Assembly (NCBI RefSeq): GCF_011075055.1
Contig: NC_058141.1
Location: 1,860,001 to 1,924,000 of the forward strand
Origin: Mangifera indica
Taxonomy: Eukaryota; Streptophyta; Magnoliopsida; Sapindales; Anacardiaceae
DNA length: 64,000 nt
Direction: 5' to 3'
Position 1 is the first letter of the stretch. Every line of letters starts with the position of its first letter. The notes under the pieces are model-generated. The model worked only from the letters and a program-made list of their open reading frames with translations, was not told where the DNA came from and made no database searches. Position numbers and translations under genes: made by a program. Positions 1-11,400 of this stretch are shown here, piece by piece.

Positions 1-705
1 TTTTTACTTTAAAATTTTCATTGTTATTGTTAGGATAATATCGTCATTTAAAAATTTTATTTAAACTTATATTTTGAATTATCCTTAAGTTTTGAAATTT
101 TATTTCTACCCCTAACTTCATATTTTCCAAGTTTAAAAACTGACTCTCCCCCCCCCCCCCCCCAAAATCTAGGATTACAAAACTCCCATCTTTTTGCTAT
201 AAACAATCGCCCCCAGAGTTTTAAAAAATCTCAATTTAACCCTTATTCAACTTTGATTTTTAGATTTTCATCTCCAATGACCAACCGTCGACCTTCTCCC
301 TCCTACCTTCCTAATTGATTGGTCTTCTCTCTCCAATCATCTCCGAAGACTTCGTCTCTAGCGAAGATAGTTGAACAAGGAAAGGAGAGTGATCGACAAG
401 GCAGAAGGGAGAGACCAAAGGCCAATGATGGCGAATCGTCGTTGGAGAGAAGGAGAAAAGAAGACTGAGGTGCAATTGAAAATTTCTAAAAATCTAGGGG
501 CACCACTGTATAAGGCAAAAAGATGGAGTTTTACAACCCTAAACTTGGGGGGGAAATCAGTTTTTAAAGTTGAAAAATATCAGTTTATGAGGTAAAAATA
601 AAAATTTAAAAACTTAAGGATAATCCTAAAATATGAGTTTAAATAAAATTTCTAAATGATGATTTTAGTCTTAAAAATAAAAGTGAAATTTAACAAATGA
701 GTAAA
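1..705. repeat. Foldback (inverted-repeat) element, Mutator-like family, copy A
   Basis: The left arm (about 20-330) and right arm (about 430-700) are imperfect reverse complements of each other. Matching pieces include the stretch around the poly-C run at 148-163 against the G-run near 548, and the AT-rich outer arms. The arms carry the same low-complexity phrases (for example ATTATCCTTAAG, and Ser/Arg-like GAAGAC interiors) seen in the better-preserved copies at 2379-3103 and 50166-51064. The left terminus is probably outside or at the window edge, so no target duplication can be read. The two short ORFs inside (371-595, 652-852) have no recognisable product and are taken as chance. Confidence 0.55.
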
Positions 706-2369
706 AATAACAAATTCGAGCGACAAAGAGATCTCGATCTTTTCGTACGCTGGTCGGTGACTGTTGATGATGGTAAAAAATGGACAGTGGTAAGAGAGAA
801 GTTGGGAGAGAGAGAGAATGTCATCGTCACTGTTGTCTTTGATCGTTGACAACTACTATAAAAACCCTAGAGGGGGAATATTGATTTTTCAAACATTGGG
901 TAAGGGAAGATAGGGTAAAATTGTTAGTTTTTAAACTTGGCCGAATAAAATATAATGAATTTATAGTTTTTAAAATATTTTTATTTTTTAAATAAAAGAC
1001 TCACCTAACTAAGACATAAACTCATTCAATCAAAACATAAAACTCTATCACTCACCTAATCGAGACTTAGAACCTATCAAATAATATAATAACATTTATT
1101 ATATTTAATTTATGCATAGTGTTATGAATTAAAAAAAAAATTCATGCACACTCAACCGGTCAACCTATCCGACCAAGCCCAAATCCCATAATTTTATCTT
1201 TTTAAAAATAAAATCAAATTAAAAAGTTACTATATTTGTGTATTAAAAAAAAAGGTAACATATATATATATAAAACAAAAAAATAGATATTTAATTAATA
1301 TCCCTAAAAAAGCATCTTTATGTTTTGTCATAACTCATAAGTAATGGATTAAAGAGTGTTTATTTTTTTAATAAATACTATAATTATAAATTTACTTATA
1401 TATCAAATATTTATATTTTTGGAATAACAATCTTGGTTATTAATATTCTATGATAGATAATATATAGTTAATATAGTACAATATAAATAAAAAATAATAA
1501 GTATTTTAAGATGTATTAAAAATTAATACAATGTGGTGGACGTAGCCTATGATAAATATTAATGAAATGAATCTATACGACTTTTTTAAGAATTATGATA
1601 ATGTGGTAAGGTATATCTAAGAAAATTTAAAAATTTTAGAGTGTTTGTTATATTTTTAAAAATAATGTGATAATTAAAATTTTTCCTTCTTATTAATTTT
1701 TAATAGACCTATATTGTGGTACGATACAATATACAATACAAAAAATTAAATTTTCGATACATGATATAATATGTAATTTGATTACCATGATAACAACAAT
1801 TAAGATATCAAATTATCACTTTATTTTATTAAATAAAATGTACTTTTTTTTAAAAATTATAGAGATTTAACTCTTTTTAAAAAAAAAAAGATCGAACTTT
1901 AAGATCTTTCTATTAAAGGTATTTAATAAACATATTTATGATTGTAAGCAAACTAATTAGTTTAGTAACTTTAATATAAATTGTGAAATTTTCGTCTATT
2001 TGATAGGAAAATTTAAAAGTTTGATTACTTTTAATAGTATAATTTGAAAGTTTGATTGTTTCGATAAAAAAAAATTGCCTTATTTCATTTTAAAAAAAGA
2101 GCAATACCACATGTATCCATTTTTGGGATATAAATGTGTATATATTTACACAAATTATCACATGATTGAATATTATTTTATTTTTAATATAAAATCACCC
2201 AATAACATGATAATATATATTTATATATTCAAAATGAATACACATAATTTTATTATAAAAAAAGTGATAATTTAATATTTCCTATTGCTATTATCTTTTT
2301 TATGAGATTTTTATATGCAATTATATTGTCATAAATTATTATATAAATACTTTGTTACATCTCTAATCA
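706..2369. other. AT-rich intergenic sequence with element fragments
   Basis: No gene is seen. 706-960 looks like the detached right arm of another foldback element: it has the family phrase AAACCCTAGAGGGGGAA followed by a TTTTTCAAAC motif. 2070-2260 resembles the AT-rich MITE family that is clearer at 34922-35092. The remainder is AT-rich with short homopolymers and no supported feature. Confidence 0.5.
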
Positions 2370-2378
2370 TAAAATTAA

Positions 2379-3103
2379 GGCCAAAGGACAATTTCCCACT
2401 AGATGTTTAGTGAAAAGACAAATTTTCACTCGTCAATTTTTAAAAACTTAAATACTTATTCATCTGTTAAAATTAACTGTTAAGGGTAAGAGTAATTGTC
2501 ATTTAGTTAAAAAATTAAAAAAACTAAAAAATAATTTATTTCCCCTAGATTTTATAAATCTAAAATTTCTCCCTACGAAGGTTTGAAAAATCACTTTTTT
2601 CCCCTAGAGTTTTGAAACTGTCACCGAAGACAGTGGAGACTTCGACGGATCTTGACATCTTCCAGAAGCATCTCCGAAGAGTAGAAGCATGATGGAAGTG
2701 GCTGAGATTCGTTGTGCGATGAATCTGTATGAAGCGCCATAATCGAGCGCACAACGGATCTTCAATGATGCCACTTCTAATTGTCACCCTCGTGGCTGCT
2801 TTCAGCTAGAGGGAGCGCTAACAAATGGAAGGTTAGTTGGAGAATGTCATCGGAGAAGAAATGAAACCCTAGGGGGGAAATGACGATTTTTCAAACCTCA
2901 GGTAGGGGAAATTGTTTGATTTATAAACTTGAGGAAAAATGTTATAGTTTTTCAATTTTTTTAATATTTTTAATTAAAATATAATTTTATCCTTAATTTT
3001 AATAGTAAATTTTAATAAATTAGTAGATATTTAGATTTTTAAAATTTAATAGGAAGGATTTTGTCTTTTCATTAAACGTTGGGTGGGAAATAGTTCTATG
3101 ACC
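2379..3103. mobile_element. Foldback Mutator-like element (MULE-MITE) with perfect 9-bp target duplication, copy B
   Basis: The element begins GGCCAAAGGACAATTTCCCA and ends with the near reverse complement (GGGTGGGAAATAGTTC then ATGACC). It is flanked by identical 9-mers TAAAATTAA at 2370-2378 and 3104-3112. A 9-bp duplication is the hallmark of Mutator-superfamily transposition. The arms continue inward as a long imperfect inverted repeat, so a transcript would fold on itself. The GC-richer centre (about 2600-2830) could be captured host sequence, but I recognise no gene in it. There is no transposase, so the element is non-autonomous. Confidence 0.8.
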
Positions 3104-3622
3104 TAAAATTAATAAGAAACTTAGTGTGATAATAGACGTAAGTAATAAAATTACCAATTTCAAAATGCATTGACCTCCTCCCCGAAAAAAATACTTGATT
3201 ATCATCAAAATTTCCAAAAATTAATTTAAAGACATAAATTTCCTTAAATTGCTAATAAAAAAATAAATGCGGATTTTCTTTGACAAAATTTTAAAAAATG
3301 ATTAAAAAATATTTATAGAAAATCCAAAAACTACTCATTCCCGACCAGGAGACAACACTTTGCCACCTAATCAAGAAATATTTATTCCTTCTGCTTTTTA
3401 TTTATTAATTAAAATTATATTAATTTAATAAAAGATACTTTGACAGTTGCACTCCAAGCTAGTGCAATTGGCACTTTTGGCCCACAAAGACGCAAGTCTC
3501 ATTTACTATAATTGCCAATTATTTCTTTTATTTATATTAAAAGATTCACATATTAAAATAAATATTTTATTTAAGTAAAGTCCAATTGCTTAATTGATAG
3601 ACAAGTCTCCTATTCTATTTTA

Positions 3623-3990
3623 GGCCAAAAGACTTATTCAGTGCTCATTAAATTTTAAAAATTTAAAAATTTACTCGTTTATTAAATTTTTTTAATTTAA
3701 AAAAAAATCTATTTTTTTTCTTACTTTAATTTTTAAAATTAACAATTTTTTTTAACTTAGTTTTAAAAAGTTACATTTTCACTCATACCATATATTTTAG
3801 GGTTAACAACCCTCCTCAAAGTTTAAAATATTATATTTACACTTTAAAAATTTTATTCACTCTTTTTGATAACTATTCTTCCTAGCGATTTACTTCGATA
3901 CATCATCAATCCAATACCAATAGTTCCTCTCCTTTTTCGATGGTTTTTCAGTATGAAAACCACTAAAAATCTGATCAAAATAGTTAAATT
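3623..3990. repeat. Partial foldback element, copy C
   Basis: This stretch starts with the family terminus GGCCAAAAGACTTATTC and keeps left-arm-like sequence with Lys/Leu-poor AT runs. The right terminus and target duplication cannot be found before copy D starts at 4133. It is probably a truncated copy. The surrounding bases (3113-3622, 3991-4132) hold no supported gene. Confidence 0.4.
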
Positions 3991-4132
3991 TGTTGTACAT
4001 CAAATATTTTAATTTAAAAAAGAATAATTATTATAATAAACTATTAGATGATTTTGAATTAATGATAAAGAAAAATTTAATCACGTAATGATATATATAA
4101 ATATATATCCATTTGTATACCTAAAATAGAAA

Positions 4133-4962
4133 GGCCAAAAGACTTATTCCCATCCAAGGTAGTGTAAAATCCCAAAATCATACCCTCCAACTTGGAAAAA
4201 CCCAATACTTACCCATAAGATAATTTCTATTAAAAATTTTAGTTAGGGTTAGAAGTAAAATCATCATTTAACATAAAATTTAAGAAACTAAACTTTTATT
4301 ACATTTTTCCCTCTCAATCTAAAAATCTCATAATTCTCCCCTTTCCCAAATTTCCTTCAAAGTTTGAAAAGTGACAATTTTTCCTAGGGTTTTTTTTTTC
4401 CTCTTTTCTTTTACATGGATCCGCCATCTTCGACTGTCACAATCTTCGGTCTCTCTGCAACCATTGATTGACAAAAATTGTCTAAAAATCTAGACTAAAG
4501 TCATCTGAAAATCTTTCAAATGACTTTTATTTCTAGATGATCTAGACGAATTGTCTGAACATGTCATTATCCAAGCAAAAATTGTTTAGATTTCTATATG
4601 ACTTTCATTTGGATTTCTAGACCATTTCTGTTGATATGTGGTCGGAGAGAGGCTGAGAGGGAGAGATAAGGCAAAAGGGTGGACGACTGATGGCGGATCC
4701 TCACAAAAGAAAAGAGAAAAAAATTCTAGAGGGAAATTATTAATTTTCAAACTTTAAGTGGGAGAAAATTGTAAGTTTTTAAACCTGAGAGAGGAAAATA
4801 TGATAAAAGTTTAATTTTTTAATAAATGATGATTTTATCTCTAATTTTAATTAAGATTTTTAACAGAAATTAGCTTATGAATAAAAATTTAAGTTTTTTA
4901 AAATTAAAAGGTATAATTTTGAGATTTTATTATTCTTTAGGTGAGAAAAAGTGATTTTAGCC
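4133..4962. mobile_element. Foldback Mutator-like element, copy D
   Basis: The left terminus is GGCCAAAAGACTTATTCCCA and the right terminus is the degraded complement ending TTTTAGCC. Flanking 9-mers AAATAGAAA (4124-4132) and AAATAAAAA (4963-4971) match at 8 of 9 positions, consistent with an aged Mutator target duplication. Both arms carry the family phrase for TTTGAAAAGTGACAATTTTT. The centre (4480-4620) contains its own short inverted repeats around TCTAGA. No transposase is encoded. Confidence 0.7.
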
Positions 4963-5497
4963 AAATAAAAATACACAAAGTATTACACCTCGAATTATAA
5001 ATTTACTATGTAAATAAATAATTTTAAATTAAAATTAAAATAATATTCACTCTTATAATATTTTTTAATTAAATAAATTTAAATTAAAAATAACAGTCTT
5101 GCTTGTCCAGACAATCATCTTGCATTACTCATTCTTTCATTACCGTCGTTGAAAAATGTAATTATTTTATTGCGGAGCACAACCGGAGAAGAAAATGATG
5201 ATTATGACACGTACGAAAAGTAGGGCAGCCAAAAGCCAACCATTTCAGAATAATTCTATAAAAAATAAATAAATAAATAAAACCACAAAAATAATAAAAA
5301 ATAATTAAAATAAAAAATATAAATAAAAAGAGAAAGCACATTTTTCGCCTTTATTTGATCGAATCGTTTTCTTCTCTCTCCATTCTGCGGAAACAGTATC
5401 AAAATTACCTCCGAGAGAGGGAAACCAGGCCCCGAGAACACGTAATAACTGAACAAGAAACCGATCTCCGCGCTCAGTACGACACCGTCTACTTGGA

Positions 5498-8400
5498 ATG
5501 GGAACGCTTCAAACTTGGCGAAAGGCCTATGGTGCTCTGAAAGACTCCACCAAAGTCGGTCTCGCTCATGTCAACAGCGACTATGCGGTATCTTTTCACT
5601 CCCTCTCTCTCCCATCCACTTTCTCGCTCAATCTTTAGATCGGATTTGAATTTTTTTCTTGATTTTTGCTATAATTAGGATATGGATGTGGCCATAGTCA
5701 AAGCTACCAACCACGTCGAGTGTCCACCCAAAGAGAGACACCTTAGGAGTGAGTAATTTTAGTTTTAATTTTAATTTAATTCATTTATGGATCTATTTTG
5801 GTTTTAATTTTTTTTTTTTGGCGATTATTGAGGATTTTGTTGAAAAGATGTAATAATAGAGTAATTCTAAATGAACATTGGGTGATTGAGAGAAAAATTA
5901 GTCAAATCACATCACCCAATCACAACACTTCAGTTTGTAGGAATAAATTATATTTATTGGTACATATAGTTTTATTATTAATGATAATTGTAAAATTCTT
6001 TGCAGAAATCTTGGTTGCCACGTCAGCAATTCGGCCTCGAGCAGATGTTGCTTATTGCATTCATGCGCTTGCTCGTCGATTGGCCAAGACGCGTAATTGG
6101 ACGGTAATTATTTTGGTTATTACATATTTGATGTATTTTATTTTATAATTTTGATTTGTGTAGATTTTTTTATTAATGTATATTTTTAATTTTTCACTTT
6201 GCTTCACCTATAGGTATAGGAGATGTGAAGAAGACAACTTAAACTGCAACATGTGTTATTAATTATTATACTATTATAAGTGTCTAATTTAACTGATCAT
6301 GACAGTGGTCATAATCAAAGTTTTGTTGCATTAACATATTGATTTCAAATCTAGTCATGTGATCAACTTAGTTTTTAATATTTTTGTTAGTATGTTTTGA
6401 GCTTTGGTGTGATAATTTGATTTCTTTCATTTCTAAAATGATGGGGTGAAAGATTAGATTAATGCATTTCAAGACTCATGAAAACATAATGTTCACCACG
6501 GGACTAGATAAAAGATTTGTGATATTTGCAAGATTCAAATTATTGAAGCTATTTGTATTATTATTGGTCAACCTTTTTGGTTGCATGTGTTTTATTAGTC
6601 AAAATGGATTAGCTTTTGATCTAATGGTGACAAGGAGACAGGAGTAGCCCTCTTGCTTACCGTACACCTGTCATAGTCCTTGTGCAAGTGGGAATCGACC
6701 TGGATCTGCTTATGTTGCGCTATAGATTTCATCAGTGGTTAACATCGTGATCCTTGGAGGGTTCTGTCATGGTTGATGTCCATTTATGAATTCCTATTGT
6801 GAAAGATTCTAATTAATCATGTAAAAAAGGTCCCTGTCAAAGCTAAGTGATGATTTCTTTTTCCCTTTCTTGCTCCTAAAGAACAAAGAGATGTATATGG
6901 TTTTTTCTTTTGGTCAATAGTAGTGCAGGTGGAACTACTTTATATTTATCATGAAGGTCATGAAATTTGTTTATCTTGTTTTCTAATGTGAAGTGTGATA
7001 GTAGATCTGTAGAATTTTTAGAAGTGGACTGTACATTGGTCCTTGGATGATGGTACAGACTATCTTATGTCCCCCTTGTATCAGAAGTTTTATGGATCTT
7101 AATTACTTTCATATGCTTTTTGCTTTATGAGTTGCATATCATGAATTTACTATGTATGGAGTGATTAAATAAATTGATTTATGGCTGTAATTATTGTCTG
7201 CAACTAGAATCCTTTCAACGTAAAAAAAAAAAAAAAAATGCTTGTATTATCATTGCATATTATTAGTAATCTTTTTTTTTTTTTTTTTGGTTGGGTTGTT
7301 CAACAGGTTGCATTAAAGACACTGATAGTCGTCCATAGAACTTTGAGGGAGGGTGATCCTACTTTCCGAGAAGAGCTGCTGAATTTCCAACAGAGAGGAC
7401 GCATTCTCCAACTTTCTAATTTCAAAGATGATTCGAGTCCAATTGGTATTTTGATGCCCTTGTCCATCTTTTTCACTTGTCTTGGGCCATTACAAATTTT
7501 TGTCTGTTGGATGTGCTGGCATCATATAAATGAACAAAAATACATGTGTGATGTGTTTTGCTTATTTATAAAGATGAGAATTCTTGAATTAATACTTAAT
7601 ATATGTTCAGCCTGGGATTGCTCTGCATGGGTACGTACATATGCACTTTTTTTGGAGGAACGACTTGAATGTTTCAGGGTTCTAAAGTATGACATCGAAG
7701 CTGAACGTCTTCCAAAACCTGCCCAAGGGGAGGATAAGGTACATTCCCTTCATGATTGAAAATTTAACTTTTGTTGAAATGGGAAATCACAAGCGAATAA
7801 AAGTTATGATGATAACATGTGCCTGGGAATGAACAGGAAATGTAGACTTAGTGAATGTTATTGACAAATTTGATTTTAATTGACTGCTTAAATGTGGGGT
7901 TAGTATCTGTTTTTAGTTGTCAGTTTTATACATCGTATAAATTTGCTCACATCTGTGAATTTTGTGTTCAATTTCTAGAGTTATATTTTGATGGTTGTAA
8001 CTGTCGTAGAATTTGATTTTTGGAAGTTTGATATATTCATTTTTCCTTTGAAACAAAGAAAACTATTTTATTGTGTATTTTACTCCTTGGATACTTATAG
8101 TACATTGTGTGACACTGTCCTTGGCTTCCAAGGGTGATGCTCATCTTATTGTTATTGTTATTATTATTACTATTATCGGTGGAGTTTCAACCATTGCACT
8201 CTTTAATTACATTTCTCTCTTTTGGTGGTAATGGTTATATATTAGGTTGTTAATCATGAGAAAGTGGTTTTTGCAAAACATCACTAAATTAAGTGCTTTT
8301 GAAAGTACGTCTCATTCGGTGCTAGATTTAATACCCTTGAAATGACGTGGATTCTTATTGGAGTAAACTTGTTTAATGCACTGCTTCTTTTTGTCTTTTG

Positions 8401-11400
8401 AGCAACATGTGATACCGAGTAGCCTGCGTTGTTAACTGCTGGTGCTTTTGATGACATGTGCTTTCTAATTTGTGCTAGAATTTTGAATGAAAAATAGTTT
8501 CATAGGACTTCATGGTCTTAGTATTATTTTACCTCAATTTGCAACAGTTCAATCAATCTTTAATAATAAACCTACATGAATAGCAACTGCATTGGCCTTG
8601 GAAAAGAAAAAACCTCTAAGAAAGTCCTATCCCAGATTATAGTTTGAAAAATCCAAGAGAAATCTAAATTTGGAGCTTACCCATCTTAGTTAATGATATA
8701 GGTGAATGTATGTGTTTTATTTTATGAGAATTGTAACTCTGTGCTTCTTTATCTAGAATCCTGCACAATTTAAAGTTTTCTTTGTAAGAGAACATGAAAT
8801 TTGGTGTCTTTATTTTGGACTAAAATGAAAGTAGCTTGTGGTTACATTATTGATATACCTAATACGTGAGCCGATGAGCAGTGTATTTCATCTTAAATTT
8901 AATGTAGAAGGTTCTCACTTCTCATAAATTTATAGCGGTATAAATATTCTATCCTATTGCTGCTATTAAAAGATTAAGCCTTTAATTGTAAACCAATCAT
9001 TTTTTCCTTTTTCCCACTTACTTTCCCCAGGATACTTAAAGTCTTTGTGTCCCTCTGTTATTACTTTCTTGCCTTACCACAATTTTTATTCAAACACGGT
9101 ATTAGCATTTGAGAAAAGGAAGTTGTCAAGTTAAATTCTAGAGTCAGTTATAACTTTGACCAATATGTTGTTGATTTATTGTTTATGATGTAATCTGGAA
9201 TTATTTTCTGTTCTAATTTTTTAGGTGAAATTTGGCTTTTATTAATAAGAAAGTATCAGTTATCTGAAGATGTAAGAAAGCATCAGTTGGATATATGATG
9301 CTAAGGACCTATTTGGTATATAATTTAAATGCTTTTTTTTTGGAAACCAGGGGGCAGAAAAAATTTATGAATTGCATTTGATTGAATTGAGTTGAAATGG
9401 TTTCATAATAGTTCTGGATACAATTTTTAAAACTAGTGTAAGAAAAAAAAGGGGAAAAAAAGTTTTTTTTTTCATTTTTCTATTTTTATTTAAAGTTGAA
9501 ACAATTTTCGAGTAATATATTAAATCCACTTTTACATATGAAAAATATGGAGATACTAAACCATTTTTAAATATTGTATTGCAGGCGTTTGAGCTGCAGT
9601 ATTCTGTTTGTTTTTATTTTCTTTTGTTAATTTTTATGTGTTAATTAAGTTCAGTTTTTCTCTTCAATGGGTAGGGTTACAGCAGAACCAGAGACTTGGA
9701 CAGTGAAGCACTGTTGGAACAGTTGCCTGCTTTGCAGCAATTGTTGCATCGTCTTGTTGGTTGCCTGGTACTTATTTTAAATCTTCTATAACTAATTTTC
9801 TCTCATTCTCATGAATATGGTTATCTATTTTTTAAATAATTGTTCATTTTGGACATTTCTTACTCGTATTATCCCTTCAAGGATATAAATCTTTGTGGTT
9901 ACAATACTTCTGCAGTCTGAATCTGTTCATTGTTCATTTTAGCATTTGTGACTGAATAAATGAGGATGCTTCTCTTGTCTTTGCAGCCAGAAGGTTCAGC
10001 ACTTCATAATTATGTTATACAGTATGCTCTTGCTCTGGTATGAATGCTATCTTTATCCTTTTCCCTTTTAGGTAATTTTACCTTTTTTATCACCTTAAGA
10101 TTTGCCTCTATACCACCCTGTACCTCTGTGTGAATGTGTACCACTGTGATCCCAAGGTAAAAGGTCCTCCTTTGTGGGACCAAGTTATTAACTTATATAC
10201 TGATTGATTGAGAGATTATTGCATAATCCAATACTTCGTATCTGTTCCTGGGAAAATCTAAAAACTCATAAAAAAAAAATTAAAAAGGAAAATAGAACTT
10301 TTTGGAGAGATGAAAATAGAGGGATGGTCTTACATGTGTGATTTTTGAAGTGATGCTTTCAATATTTGGATAATAAAGATTGTTGTACTTATGTGATTAG
10401 GCCTGTTAGATAACAAAATTGTTGTTGTTTTCTCTAGCATTTATTTGTGATGTACTTATTTGTTTATTAAATCATTAATCAATAGTAGCGTAAAGAAGTA
10501 TTCTTCATGGTAGAAGATGTATAATAAAAGAGACAAAAAATTGCATAACTGATTAAGGACATTATTCAAGATTTTTTGACCCTGTGAGTATACAATTTTC
10601 AGGTATTGAAAGAGAGCTTTAAAATTTATTGTGCTATTAATGATGGAATCATCAATCTTGTTGATAAGGTAATTTGGATTGGTCAATTATGCAAAAATTA
10701 TTTTGTTTTAGCTAGATGTTATTATGCTTTCTGTTTGTCTTTGCTGTTAAGCTTTGATTTCCTTGCAGTTTTTTGAGATGCCAAGACATGAAGCTATCAA
10801 AGCCCTTGATATCTACAAACGAGCTGGCCAGCAGGTTATGTAGTGCATTTCTTTTGTCTAACCTTAATATTAAGTTGACTATATAGTTGACAACCTTCAT
10901 ATGCATTTCGATAATACTTTTAGGGTATGTTGGTTTGGATAATCTTTATTATCAAAATTGGAAGATTATTCCAAAAATAGATTGCTTTGAAGATTAATGG
11001 GTATAAATTAATATTGTGTTTGGGTAAATTGACATGTATAAATAATTATTGTGTTTTGTTGATAGTAATAAAAGAATATTGAAATATTATTTTGCTTAAA
11101 TGTCATTACTATGTCAAATTAAATTTATGAAGTATCGGTAAAATTGTTTAAAAAAATAAAATAAAATCACTTTGGTGATTTTTAATACCTAAGGAAAATG
11201 TGGGAATCCAATTATTCCTATATTACCTATCATGTCATATTGGTAATAAAAAATTACTATAATATTTTATTATCTAGCGAATCAAATAAGGTAATGTCAG
11301 TGATAAAAGATAAATTATTAAAGTAATTTATTATACACCCTTATGGTATTAATTATACTTTTTAGGTTCATGGCCACCTAATATATAGTTGTTTTTCAGG

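Noticed and set aside
5355..5540. 61-codon open frame overlapping the start of the clathrin adaptor
   Set aside because: It begins at a TTG rather than ATG, is out of frame with the conserved MGTLQTW start, and has no domain; treated as 5' UTR chance.
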